Source: Gammaproteobacteria bacterium | Lineage (GTDB): Bacteria; Pseudomonadota; Gammaproteobacteria; GCA-001735895 | NCBI GenBank assembly: GCA_003231795.1 | Contig: QIJI01000430.1 | Span: forward strand, 1 to 14,468 | DNA: 14,468 nucleotides | Direction of reading: 5' to 3' | In this document: positions 6,242 to 14,290 of the stretch, one piece after another | Layout of the letters: each line of letters starts with the position of its first letter | How positions within the stretch are numbered: position 1 is the first letter of the stretch | Program-made: the position numbers and the translations under genes | The notes under the pieces: generated by a model | Databases searched by the model: none | Told to the model about the DNA's origin: nothing | Seen by the model: only the letters and a program-made list of their open reading frames with translations

Positions 6242-7015
6242 ATGGATCTTGCCTCACTTATCGGCATTATTTCGGGGATTGGGTTGATTGTATCCGCCAT
6301 TATTCTGGGCGGAGAAGTGGACAATTTTCTCAACCTGCCCGGAGCCATGATCGTTTTGGGTGGCACCATGGCGGCTACCTTGCTGACTTTCCAGTTCAGG
6401 GACGTGCTGACGGCATTCAAAAGTGCTTATTTTGTGTTTTCGTCGCCCAAGCAGGAATCGCAGGAATTGATAAACACCATGATCAAACTGGGAACCATTA
6501 GTCGCCGCAAGGGTTTGCTCAGTTTGATGGATGTAAAAACCAGCTCGCCATTCCTCAAACGGGTCTGCACCTTGATTGCCGATGCTGCCGATGAAGACAC
6601 GCTGCGGTCCGCGATGCGAACCGAAATCGAATCCATGCAAATGCGTCATTTTGTGGTTCAGGACGTATTTCGGAAAATGGCGATGTATGCACCGTCATTC
6701 GGGATGCTGGGGACCCTGATCGGCCTGATTCAGATGCTATCGTTGCTGGCCACACCGGAAAACCTGGGGCCTGCAATGGCGATTGCTCTACTGACAACGT
6801 TTTACGGAACCTTACTGTCTACCGCCATATTTCTTCCTATCGCCGGTAAGCTGAAATCGCGAACATTACTCGAGGTGATGAATTTCGAAATCATATTTCA
6901 GGGAGCGGTCAGTATCTTGCAGGACAATAATCCCCTATCGGTATATGAAAAGTTGTCTTCATTTGTGCCGGCGAAGAAGCGTAAACCGATGCCGAAACTG
7001 GGACAGCGCAGCTAG
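6242..7015 (+). CDS. motA: Flagellar stator protein MotA/PomA
   Basis: Ion-channel subunit of the flagellar stator, in the inner membrane. I start at ATG 6242 (MDLASLIGIISGIGLI), the usual PomA-like beginning; longer in-frame starts lie at or before the promoter. The 257-residue protein has four hydrophobic segments: about 5-23 and 32-52, then after a cytoplasmic loop about 150-170 (YAPSFGMLGTLIGLIQML) and 178-202 (AMAIALLTTFYGTLLSTAIFLP). The pattern is closer to PomA (sodium type) than to E. coli MotA, but ion use cannot be read safely. In the cytoplasmic loop, SRRKGLLSLMD (87-97) keeps the basic residues, but the conserved rotor-contacting glutamate after LSL appears to be Met96, followed by Asp97. 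No clear Shine-Dalgarno is visible. The TAG stop is the first three bases of a palindromic element. Confidence 0.94.
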   Translation: MDLASLIGIISGIGLIVSAIILGGEVDNFLNLPGAMIVLGGTMAATLLTFQFRDVLTAFKSAYFVFSSPKQESQELINTMIKLGTISRRKGLLSLMDVKTSSPFLKRVCTLIADAADEDTLRSAMRTEIESMQMRHFVVQDVFRKMAMYAPSFGMLGTLIGLIQMLSLLATPENLGPAMAIALLTTFYGTLLSTAIFLPIAGKLKSRTLLEVMNFEIIFQGAVSILQDNNPLSVYEKLSSFVPAKKRKPMPKLGQRS

Positions 7016-7139
7016 TGCTCATGCAACCTGACAATTACGGGTTCAGTGCTCCTGTGGTGTTTCGCAACAAGGCGCGCCTTGCCAGCCCAGACAAGCTAAC
7101 TGAACTCGCAATTGTCAGGTTGCATGAGCACTGGCACTA
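7013..7139 (+). mobile_element. 127-bp TA-bounded palindromic element between motA and motB
   Basis: Arms 7015-7047 and 7099-7131 (33 bp, starting GTGCTCATGCAACCTGACAA) are inverted repeats with 31 of 33 matches. The right end carries six extra bases (TGGCAC, 7132-7137) before the terminal TA at 7138-7139; the left begins with TA at 7013-7014. The loop (7048-7098) contains the perfect palindrome AAGGCGCGCCTT (7069-7080). Removing one TA and the insert rejoins the sequence as CTAG-ACC-ATG, so motA would stop three bases before motB, as is normal for this gene pair. The terminus GTGCTC...CAAC shares GTG.TC...CAAC with the 3928-4109 element. Confidence 0.75.
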
Positions 7140-7143
7140 GACC

Positions 7144-7896
7144 ATGTCTGCCTATTCGCTCAGTGAAATGTTCGACAATGAATCAGCAGGCGGTGCCTGG
7201 GTCGTGACCTTTGCCGATATGATGACGCTGATACTGGTCTTTTTCATTTTGTTATACACCCTTGCGAGCTTTGAAGATGACGCCTACAAGTCGCTGGTGG
7301 AGTCGGTGCAAATAATCGATGGCGATGGCAGTCAAATCAGTGTAATTGATTTTGCGGCACGCAAGGGAAGGAATCCTGAGCCGCTCAAGGCGATCGACGA
7401 TATGCTGGGCATGAATCCTGGGAATGCGGTTGTAGAGAACCTCAAACCGGCCATTGTTTCTGAAATGGAAAGCATGATCGATAATACAGATCTGGCCGAT
7501 AGCGTTGATCTGGCCTTTAACGGAGACCAGATAATCCTGCAAATCGATGGCCGATTTCTATTCGAATCGGGTCGCGCGGATCTCAAAGACCGAGCCCGTT
7601 TCATCTTCGCCAATCTGGCACAACTATTTCGCCAATACGCAGACTACCGTATTGCAATCCGCGGGCACACTGACGATCGTGCTATCGATACCGCGCAATT
7701 CCCGTCCAACTGGGAGTTATCGGCAGTACGTGCGACCAGGGTACTTAGATATTTTATCGAGCAGGGAATCGATCCAGAAAGGATGACAGCAACCGGTTAT
7801 GCCGACTATTTGCCGCTGGTTGAAAATGACAGTCTGGAGAATCGCGCCCGAAACAGGAGAGTCGAGTTTGTTCTGGAAAAAGAAAAAGAATCTTGA
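7144..7896 (+). CDS. motB: Flagellar stator protein MotB/PomB with OmpA-like peptidoglycan-binding domain
   Basis: Second stator subunit, anchoring the channel to the cell wall. The 250-residue protein has a short cytoplasmic tail, one membrane helix (about residues 19-41, WVVTFADMMTLILVFFILLYTL) with the essential ion-binding aspartate at D25, a periplasmic linker and an OmpA/MotB domain (about 133-247). The latter includes GRFLFESGRADL, IRGHTDDRAI, NWELSAVRATRVLRYFIEQGIDPERMTATGYAD and NRARNRRVEFVL. Everything needed for function is intact. The ATG lies just after the palindromic element, and the sequence before it (CACTAGACC) has no clear Shine-Dalgarno; before the insertion, motB was probably coupled to motA. 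Its 3' end overlaps the PilZ gene. Confidence 0.95.
   Translation: MSAYSLSEMFDNESAGGAWVVTFADMMTLILVFFILLYTLASFEDDAYKSLVESVQIIDGDGSQISVIDFAARKGRNPEPLKAIDDMLGMNPGNAVVENLKPAIVSEMESMIDNTDLADSVDLAFNGDQIILQIDGRFLFESGRADLKDRARFIFANLAQLFRQYADYRIAIRGHTDDRAIDTAQFPSNWELSAVRATRVLRYFIEQGIDPERMTATGYADYLPLVENDSLENRARNRRVEFVLEKEKES
7855..7859 (+). promoter_or_regulatory. Ribosome binding site for the PilZ gene
   Basis: AGGAG lies inside the end of motB, eight bases before TTG 7868 in the PilZ frame. This is optimal spacing and decides the start: the only other nearby candidate, GTG 7898 just after the motB stop, has no such site at a suitable distance. Confidence 0.65.
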
Positions 7897-8248
7897 TGTG
7901 GCGCTTGCCGCTCGCTCTAGCGACAATCGGTCAGCCTACCGAATAGCGCCGGATCGTGACAAGCCGGTGATTGTTTCGATCATGGGCAATGCCTTCAATG
8001 CGCTTAACATCAGTGGGCATGGACTGGCTTTTCGTACGCACAATTTTCCCCAGGGCAGCCGCTTGCATGCAACCATCAGGTTACCCAGCGAAGATCGGAT
8101 ATTCCCCGTTGTTATGGAGATTGTCAGCAAACAGAATGATCTTTGTCGGTGTAATTTCAACGAAATTCACGAGGATGCTGAAAATCTACTACACTCCTAC
8201 ATACTGGGTTTGCAAAAAAGAAAGATAAGACATAATCAGGGAAATTAG
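7868..8248 (+). CDS. PilZ-domain protein, probable c-di-GMP effector co-expressed with the stator
   Basis: I choose TTG 7868 as start (MFWKKKKNLDVALAARSSDNRSAYRIAP), giving 126 residues and a 29-bp overlap with motB; GTG 7898 is the alternative. Both PilZ c-di-GMP motifs are visible: RxxxR as R21-S-A-Y-R25 and the D/N-x-S-x-x-G box as N47-I-S-G-H-G52. The remaining sequence (GLAFRTHNFPQGSRLHATIRLP...IFPVVMEIVSKQNDLCRCNF) fits the six-stranded PilZ barrel, with a C-terminal helix (NLLHSYILGLQKRK). There is no YcgR-N domain, so it is a single-domain PilZ. Position in the motAB operon suggests it adjusts stator or motor function in response to c-di-GMP; that is an inference. The family is divergent and no gene name is justified. 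Confidence 0.82.
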   Translation: MFWKKKKNLDVALAARSSDNRSAYRIAPDRDKPVIVSIMGNAFNALNISGHGLAFRTHNFPQGSRLHATIRLPSEDRIFPVVMEIVSKQNDLCRCNFNEIHEDAENLLHSYILGLQKRKIRHNQGN

Positions 8249-8450
8249 AGCTTAAGACTGGTCATGCTAATGATCGAATGATAGTAAAGGTGAGCCGGAA
8301 ACTATCTGATAATTCAGGCATTTACTGGGGCAATCTCTTGATTTGGATTGATTTTCGAAACGAAATCGGCGATCATTAGCGGTTGGTTGGCAGTATAAAA
8401 ACTAGCAAAGCCAAGTATCTGATTTTATTCAATTTATTGGGAAAGTTTTT
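8249..8450 (+). promoter_or_regulatory. PilZ-lpxC spacer with weak promoter candidates
   Basis: This 202-bp AT-rich gap should hold the lpxC promoter. The best-spaced pair I find is TTGATT (8348-8353) with GATCAT (8371-8376), 17 bases apart but only 4 of 6 at each box. TATAAA at 8394-8399 is a good -10 without a convincing -35 partner. No repeat, small ORF or terminator stands out. Confidence 0.3.
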
Positions 8451-9365
8451 TTGATTAAACAGCGCACGTTGAAAAATGTAATCCGCGCCATGGGCGTAGG
8501 TCTGCATACAGGGAAAAAAGTCTATTTGACATTGCGTCCTGCACCGATTGATTCTGGTATTCGATTTCGTCGTATTGACCTGGAAACTCCAGTAGAAATT
8601 CTGGCCCGACCCGACAAGGTCGGCGATACCAATCTGTCAACCACGCTGGTCGAGCAGGGTGTTCGTATATCGACAGTCGAACATTTACTGTCGGCAATTG
8701 CCGGTCTGGGTATCGATAACGCTTTTATCGATGTCAGTGCCGACGAGGTTCCAATAATGGACGGTAGCTCCGGTCCATTCGTGTTTCTGATTCAGTCGGC
8801 CGGAATCGTGGAACAAAACCAGGCCAAGAAATTCATCAAAATCAATAAGACAGTACGTGTCGAAGATGGCGATAAATGGGTTGAATTCAAACCGTTTAAC
8901 GGTTTCAAAGTTAGCTTTGAAATAGATTTTGACCATCCTTTGTTCACCAAGCAAAAACAAATCTGTCATATCAATTTCTCTACCACCTCCTTCGTCAAGG
9001 AAGTGAGCCGTGCGCGAACATTTGGATTTCAAAAAGATATCGAATACCTGCGTGCCAACAATCTGGCGTTGGGTGGCAGTCAGGATAATGCGATCGTGCT
9101 CGATGACTATCGTGTACTGAATGAAGATGGATTGCGTTACGACAATGAATTCGTCAAACACAAAATTCTTGATTCGATCGGCGATCTGTACCTTTTGGGC
9201 CATAGTTTGATCGGTGCATTTTCCGGATACAAATCGGGTCACGCTTTGAATAATCGTTTGTTACTGGCATTACTGGAAGATTCGGATGCCTGGGAAGAAG
9301 TAACCTTCGAAGATGCTTCAACTGCGCCTATTTCGTATGCTCAACCGGTGGAAGCCACGGTATAG
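8451..9365 (+). CDS. lpxC: UDP-3-O-acyl-N-acetylglucosamine deacetylase LpxC
   Basis: Zinc amidase for the committed step of lipid A synthesis, in the cytoplasm. The 304-residue product begins MIKQRTLKNVIRAMGVGLHTGKKV; the start codon is TTG (8451), fixed by the very conserved N-terminus, with GGGAAAG (8439-8445) as a modest ribosome binding site. Catalytic and metal residues are present: E77-H78 in STVEHLLSAIAGLGID, H237 and D241 in FVKHKILDSIGDLYLLG, and H264 in KSGHALNN. The family ATGVGLH segment reads AMGVGLH, a small substitution. lpxC normally follows ftsZ; here the gene before it is the PilZ gene, so the division cluster has been separated from this block. It is followed by the M23 gene after 7 bp. 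Confidence 0.97.
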   Translation: MIKQRTLKNVIRAMGVGLHTGKKVYLTLRPAPIDSGIRFRRIDLETPVEILARPDKVGDTNLSTTLVEQGVRISTVEHLLSAIAGLGIDNAFIDVSADEVPIMDGSSGPFVFLIQSAGIVEQNQAKKFIKINKTVRVEDGDKWVEFKPFNGFKVSFEIDFDHPLFTKQKQICHINFSTTSFVKEVSRARTFGFQKDIEYLRANNLALGGSQDNAIVLDDYRVLNEDGLRYDNEFVKHKILDSIGDLYLLGHSLIGAFSGYKSGHALNNRLLLALLEDSDAWEEVTFEDASTAPISYAQPVEATV

Positions 9366-9372
9366 GTGATCT

Positions 9373-10287
9373 ATGAATATACTTTTCCTGTCATCCAGTA
9401 GAGGCAAGATTTGCGGGTTGAACCTGGCAAAACCATTGCACCTTTTGTTGATGATCGGATTAACCGGAATTTTAGTTTCCGGTTCGGTTTATATCGGCTA
9501 CAAACTGAATCCCAATCAGGATAATCAGGCCCTGATCAACAAATGGCAGGCGGATGTTCAGCGTCAGCAGCTCCAGCTAAAACATATTCGCGAAGAAGCT
9601 GAGGCCAATATTGACGCACTGGCATCGCGTATTGGGTTACTACAGGCTCATGTGATGCGTCTCGATGCGCTCGGGCGAAAACTGGTACACATGGCCAGCA
9701 TCGATAAAGGAGAGTTCGACTTTGATAGCACTCCTGCTCTTGGTGGCCCGGAAGCCGTTATCAATAACGGCCTGGATCAGGACGAACTGACACAGGCCAT
9801 CGATCAGCTCAGTATTGAACTGGAAAGTCGTGAGAATCAGCTGGTCGTGCTGGAAAATCTGGTACTTGATGAAAATTTACAAAAAGAAGTTCAGCCCAGC
9901 GGACGGCCAGTAATGAAGGGCTGGGTATCGTCAAATTTTGGTATGCGTACACACCCGCTTACAGGGCGACGTGAAATGCATAAAGGTATCGATATTGCCG
10001 CTAAATACGGTGAACCGGTGATTGCCGTGGCCAAGGGAGTGGTGACTTATTCCGGTAAACGCTGGGCATATGGTAATGTTATCGACATCGCTCATGGTAA
10101 TGGCTACACCACACGCTATGCTCACAATTCCCGCCTGCTGGTGTCTGTAGGTGACACCGTCGAGAAAGGTTTTCAAATAGCCGAAGTAGGTACATCGGGT
10201 CGATCTACCGGTCCACATGTACATTTTGAAGTGATTAAAAACGGACGTCAGGTGAATCCCGTAAAATTCATTCGTGCTTCGAATTGA
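9373..10287 (+). CDS. M23 (LytM-type) peptidase with N-terminal membrane anchor and coiled coil
   Basis: Predicted periplasmic peptidoglycan endopeptidase or regulator, 304 residues. A membrane segment spans about 23-43 (HLLLMIGLTGILVSGSVYIGY). A long helical coiled-coil region runs about 53-110, with more helix at 136-170. The M23 domain (about 178-300) carries the zinc and catalytic residues: H203 and D207 in MHKGIDIAA, and H282 and H284 in GPHVHFEV, so it should be active rather than a degenerate EnvC/NlpD-type activator. A gene like this between lpxC and secA is common in gammaproteobacteria. GGTGAT just before the ATG serves as Shine-Dalgarno, and the 7-bp spacing to lpxC suggests cotranscription. 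The true substrate is not known from sequence. Confidence 0.92.
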   Translation: MNILFLSSSRGKICGLNLAKPLHLLLMIGLTGILVSGSVYIGYKLNPNQDNQALINKWQADVQRQQLQLKHIREEAEANIDALASRIGLLQAHVMRLDALGRKLVHMASIDKGEFDFDSTPALGGPEAVINNGLDQDELTQAIDQLSIELESRENQLVVLENLVLDENLQKEVQPSGRPVMKGWVSSNFGMRTHPLTGRREMHKGIDIAAKYGEPVIAVAKGVVTYSGKRWAYGNVIDIAHGNGYTTRYAHNSRLLVSVGDTVEKGFQIAEVGTSGRSTGPHVHFEVIKNGRQVNPVKFIRASN

Positions 10288-10288
10288 T

Positions 10289-10340
10289 TGGAGACATTGT
10301 TTTTTCACCGTCCCGCTTGAAACTTCTCAAGTAGTCTCCA
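10289..10340 (+). other. Possible RNA secondary structure in the secA leader
   Basis: In the 87-bp gap before secA, TGGAGAC (10289-10295) can pair with GTCTCCA (10334-10340), enclosing a small inner hairpin CTTGA (10316-10320)/TCAAG (10327-10331). No T run follows, and no SecM-like arrest-peptide ORF is visible between the M23 gene and secA. It could be a leader structure or chance. Confidence 0.25.
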
Positions 10341-10374
10341 CCTCTTACATCAGTTCTGATAAATCGATCACGCG

Positions 10375-13068
10375 ATGCTGTCCAAATTTACTAAAAAATT
10401 ATTCGGTAGTCGTAACGACCGGATAATAAAAACACTCAATCAGCGAACCCTTCAGATTAACAAGCTCGAGCCCGAAATGCAGGCGCTCGATGATCAACAG
10501 TTAAAGCAGAAGACCGCAGAATTTCAGCAACGTTTCGAAACCGGGGAGACCCTTGAGCAGTTGCTGGACGAAGCCTTCGCGGCCTGTCGAGAGGCGTCGG
10601 TACGAGCCCTTGGACTACGCCATTACGATGTACAGTTAATCGGTGGCATGATTCTGCACAACAACCAGATTACTGAAATGCGCACGGGAGAAGGAAAGAC
10701 CCTGGTTGCCACCTTGCCGGCCTATCTGAATGCGATCAGTGGCAAGGGAGTGCACATTATCACGGTCAACGATTATCTCGCTGAACGCGACGCCGAATGG
10801 ATGGGAAAAATCTACAATTTTCTCGGTCTGAGTGTCGGAGTGGTGCTCAGCACGATGGATTATGAAGGTAAACGCGAATCATACAGGGCGGATATTACTT
10901 ACGGAACTAACAATCAGTTCGGGTTTGATTACATGCATGACAACCTGTGTTTCACGCTGGATGAGCGTGTTCAGCGTGAATTGAACTTTGCCATTGTGGA
11001 TGAAGTAGATTCGATTCTGATTGATGAAGCACGGACACCACTAATCATTTCCGGCCAGGCTAGCGACAGTTCGGATCTGTATAGCCGAATCAACAAAATT
11101 ATTCCACGATTGACCCGGGTTGAGACTGAAGAAGGTCCGGGCGATTATAGTGTTGATGAAAAATCCAAACAGACGTTTTTGACAGAATCGGGTCACGACA
11201 CTGCCGAGCAGTTAATGATCGAAACCGGTTTACTCAAAGAAGGCGAGAGCCTGTATGAAGCGACCAACATCGCCCTGGTACACCATTTAAACGCGGGTCT
11301 TAGAGCACATTCTATATTCGCGCGCGATGTTGACTATATCGTGCAGGATGGCGCCATTGTGATCGTCGACGAATTCACCGGTCGTACCATGGCGGGACGA
11401 CGCTGGTCTGAAGGTTTGCATCAGGCTATCGAAGCAAAGGAAGGCGTCAATATCCAGCATGAAAATCAGACCATTGCTTCGATTACTTTTCAGAATTATT
11501 TCAGACTGTACAACAAGCTTGCAGGCATGACCGGAACGGCAGATACCGAAGCCTTCGAGTTTCAACAGATTTATGGTCTCGAGGTATTGGTAGTGCCGAC
11601 TAATCAACCGATGATACGTGATGATCGGGGCGACCTGATCTATCTGACGGTTGATGAAAAATACGATTCAATCATCGACGATATTCGCGACTGTGTGAAA
11701 CGTGGCCAACCCGTTCTGGTGGGTACTACCTCGATCGAGACCTCGGAACTGGTTTCAGGTCATCTCGACAGGGTCAAGATCAAGCACCAGATACTGAATG
11801 CCAAACAGCACGAGCGCGAAGCCAGTATTATAGCCGATGCGGGTCTTCCGGGAACGGTAACCATTGCCACCAACATGGCCGGTCGCGGTACCGATATTGT
11901 TCTCGGTGGTAACCTCGAAGTTGATCTCAAAGAAATTCCCGAAGATCAGGCCAGGAAGCGTGAAAAGTTGACCGAAGAATGGAAGCACCGTCATGAGCAG
12001 GTCATTAAGGCGGGCGGGTTACATATAATTGGTACCGAACGTCATGAATCAAGGCGCATTGACAACCAGTTACGTGGACGTTCAGGGCGTCAGGGAGATC
12101 CCGGATCCACTCGCTTCTATTTATCAATGCAAGATAGTCTGATGCGTATTTTCGCTTCAGAAAAGGTTTCGGGTTTGATGCAGAAACTGGGGATGGAGGA
12201 AGGCGAGGCGATTGAGCATCCGTGGGTAAGCCGAGCCATCGAAAATGCGCAACGTAAAGTTGAAGCGCATAACTTTGATATACGCAAACAGCTACTGCAA
12301 TACGATGACGTGGCCAATGACCAGCGTAAAGTGATTTATCAGCAACGCGATGATTTGTTACATAGCGACAGCATATCGCAAGCGATCACCGATATGCGAA
12401 AAGACGTGTTAACGACAATGTATCGCTCTTATGTGCCTCCGGGATCGCTCGATGAGCAATGGGATCTTTCCGGGCTGGACCAGACTCTGGTCAGTGAGTT
12501 TGGTATGGAGCTGGCGATTAAACGCCTGTTGGAGACAGAAGACGAGATTACAGACGAAGAAATTTATGATCGCATCCTTGAGCATTTCGAGTCCAGCTAT
12601 CAGGAAAAAGTCGAAACGTTGGGCGAGGAGTTGATTACGCGGCTGGAAAAAGAAATAACGCTGATGATTATCGACCGGCACTGGAAGGAACATCTGGCGG
12701 CGATGGATTATTTGCGGCAGGGAATAGGGTTAAGAGGTTATGCGCAGAAAAATCCGGTACAGGAGTACAAGCGTGAATCCTTCGAAATGTTTACCACCAT
12801 GCTTGAGCAGGTTAATTATGAAATAATCCAGGCGCTGACCCGGGTGCAAATTCGCGATGAAGAGCAGGTCGAAGCACTGGAACAAAGTCACCAGGCCGAA
12901 CAGGACATCAGAATGGAACATGCCAGCGCTGCTAATCCGCTAAATGTCGATTCTAATGATGGTGAAATGAATCAACCCTATGTTCGCAAAGAACGCAAGG
13001 TAGGCCGAAACGAACCTTGTTGGTGCGAATCCGGTAAAAAATTCAAGCAATGTCACGGCAAACTATAG
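10375..13068 (+). CDS. secA: Preprotein translocase ATPase SecA
   Basis: Motor of the Sec pathway, cytoplasmic and bound to SecYEG. The 897-residue length is typical for proteobacteria. Visible motifs: Walker A MRTGEGKT (102-109), Walker B/DEAD-like VDEVD (208-212) with IDEARTPLIISG, the preprotein cross-linking domain after it, NBD2 motifs TNMAGRGTDIVLGGN and DNQLRGRSGRQGDPGST, the helical scaffold and wing domains, and a C-terminal SecB/zinc-binding tail with C882, C884, C893 and H894. The linker before the zinc tail is acidic and short. The start ATG (MLSKFTKKLFGSRNDR) matches the family; its Shine-Dalgarno is poor. E. coli places secM before secA; nothing comparable is seen here. argJ follows after 10 bp. 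Confidence 0.98.
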   Translation: MLSKFTKKLFGSRNDRIIKTLNQRTLQINKLEPEMQALDDQQLKQKTAEFQQRFETGETLEQLLDEAFAACREASVRALGLRHYDVQLIGGMILHNNQITEMRTGEGKTLVATLPAYLNAISGKGVHIITVNDYLAERDAEWMGKIYNFLGLSVGVVLSTMDYEGKRESYRADITYGTNNQFGFDYMHDNLCFTLDERVQRELNFAIVDEVDSILIDEARTPLIISGQASDSSDLYSRINKIIPRLTRVETEEGPGDYSVDEKSKQTFLTESGHDTAEQLMIETGLLKEGESLYEATNIALVHHLNAGLRAHSIFARDVDYIVQDGAIVIVDEFTGRTMAGRRWSEGLHQAIEAKEGVNIQHENQTIASITFQNYFRLYNKLAGMTGTADTEAFEFQQIYGLEVLVVPTNQPMIRDDRGDLIYLTVDEKYDSIIDDIRDCVKRGQPVLVGTTSIETSELVSGHLDRVKIKHQILNAKQHEREASIIADAGLPGTVTIATNMAGRGTDIVLGGNLEVDLKEIPEDQARKREKLTEEWKHRHEQVIKAGGLHIIGTERHESRRIDNQLRGRSGRQGDPGSTRFYLSMQDSLMRIFASEKVSGLMQKLGMEEGEAIEHPWVSRAIENAQRKVEAHNFDIRKQLLQYDDVANDQRKVIYQQRDDLLHSDSISQAITDMRKDVLTTMYRSYVPPGSLDEQWDLSGLDQTLVSEFGMELAIKRLLETEDEITDEEIYDRILEHFESSYQEKVETLGEELITRLEKEITLMIIDRHWKEHLAAMDYLRQGIGLRGYAQKNPVQEYKRESFEMFTTMLEQVNYEIIQALTRVQIRDEEQVEALEQSHQAEQDIRMEHASAANPLNVDSNDGEMNQPYVRKERKVGRNEPCWCESGKKFKQCHGKL

Positions 13069-13078
13069 GAAATGCAGC

Positions 13079-14290
13079 GTGCCAGTAGGTCTTGATCCTC
13101 CAGGTCGGCTCTTCCCAGTTGCGGGTATTCGACTGGCTGCCACTCACTGCGGGATAAAGGCCGACGCCGCAGTTAAAGACCTGACGCTGATCGAGATTGA
13201 ATCGGGGTCCAGTGTTGCAGCCGTGTTCACAGGCAATCGGTTTTGTGCCGCACCAGTGACCCTGGCGCGTCAGCATCTACTGCAGTATCCTGCGCCCCGA
13301 TTTCTGTTGATAAACTCCGGCAATGCCAATGCCGGTACCGGGGCTGAAGGAATGCAGGCTGCAATTTCAAGTTGCACTGCAGTGGCACGGGCTGCCGATG
13401 TAGAAATACAAACCGTTTTACCCTTTTCAACCGGCGTTATAGCGACTGCGTTACCCGTAGATTCGATTACTGCGGCAGTCCCCGGCTTGTTCGCAAATCT
13501 TAAGTCGGATAACTGGCTAGCCGCTGCCGAAGGCATTATGACTACCGATACGCTGGCAAAAGCCTTTAGTCGTCAGGTGGTGATTCAGGGGAAAAAGCTG
13601 ACGATCACTGGCATCGCAAAAGGATCGGGCATGATTAGGCCCAATATGGCAACCATGTTAAGTTATCTGGCAACTGATGCTGATATCGAAAGGGATGAGC
13701 TAAATACTCTACTAAATCAAGCAGTTGAAACTTCATTTAACTCGATAACCGTTGACGGTGACACCTCTACCAACGATGCTTGCGTGCTGATTGCTACGGC
13801 TGCTAGTGGACAGCAGGTGACTTCGTCCGATACGGAGTTTGTAGAAGCCCTGAGCCAGATATTTCAGCAGTTGGCGCAATCGATAATTCGTGACGCCGAA
13901 GGTGCGACCAAGTTTGTCGAGATCGAGGTAAGTCAGGCAGCGAGCCTTGATGACGCCCGTGAAGTGGCTTATTGCATTGCGCACTCACCCCTGGTCAAGA
14001 CGGCCTTGTTTGCTTCTGATCCGAACTGGGGGCGCATCCTGGCTGCCATCGGTCGCGCAAATATAGAACAGCTGGATATCGATAAGGTGGATCTATTTCT
14101 GGGTGATACCTGTTTGCTAATCGGGGGTTTGCCCGATCCCGAATATACCGAGGCAAAAGGTCAGGCTGCAATGGATGGCGAAGAAATCTGTATCCGGGTT
14201 GCACTCAACAATGGCGAGCAGAGTACGACGATCTGGACCTCCGATCTGTCATACGAATACGTCAAAATTAATGCCGAATATAGAAGCTGA
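13079..14290 (+). CDS. argJ: Bifunctional ornithine acetyltransferase / N-acetylglutamate synthase ArgJ
   Basis: Arginine-biosynthesis enzyme that recycles the acetyl group from N-acetylornithine to glutamate. The 403 residues include NSGNANAGTG (79-88), the oxyanion-hole segment PFSTGV (115-120) and the self-cleavage site KGSGMIRPNMATML, where T192 is expected to become the N-terminal nucleophile of the beta chain. The C-terminal part keeps the NWGRILAAIGR signature. The start is GTG 13079, since MPVGLDPPGRLFPVAGIRLA fits the family and AGGAAA lies about 7 bp upstream; the nearby ATG at 13072 is out of frame. It is 10 bp after secA, a common linkage. Presence implies the cyclic arginine pathway, though mono- versus bifunctionality cannot be decided here. 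Confidence 0.95.
   Translation: MPVGLDPPGRLFPVAGIRLAATHCGIKADAAVKDLTLIEIESGSSVAAVFTGNRFCAAPVTLARQHLLQYPAPRFLLINSGNANAGTGAEGMQAAISSCTAVARAADVEIQTVLPFSTGVIATALPVDSITAAVPGLFANLKSDNWLAAAEGIMTTDTLAKAFSRQVVIQGKKLTITGIAKGSGMIRPNMATMLSYLATDADIERDELNTLLNQAVETSFNSITVDGDTSTNDACVLIATAASGQQVTSSDTEFVEALSQIFQQLAQSIIRDAEGATKFVEIEVSQAASLDDAREVAYCIAHSPLVKTALFASDPNWGRILAAIGRANIEQLDIDKVDLFLGDTCLLIGGLPDPEYTEAKGQAAMDGEEICIRVALNNGEQSTTIWTSDLSYEYVKINAEYRS

Noticed and set aside
8685..9242. 185-codon open frame on the minus strand inside lpxC.
   Set aside because: A shadow of the conserved lpxC coding sequence, with no recognisable domain and no ribosome binding context.
10288..10374. A secM-like arrest-peptide gene before secA.
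   Set aside because: The 87-bp gap has no suitable ORF or arrest motif.
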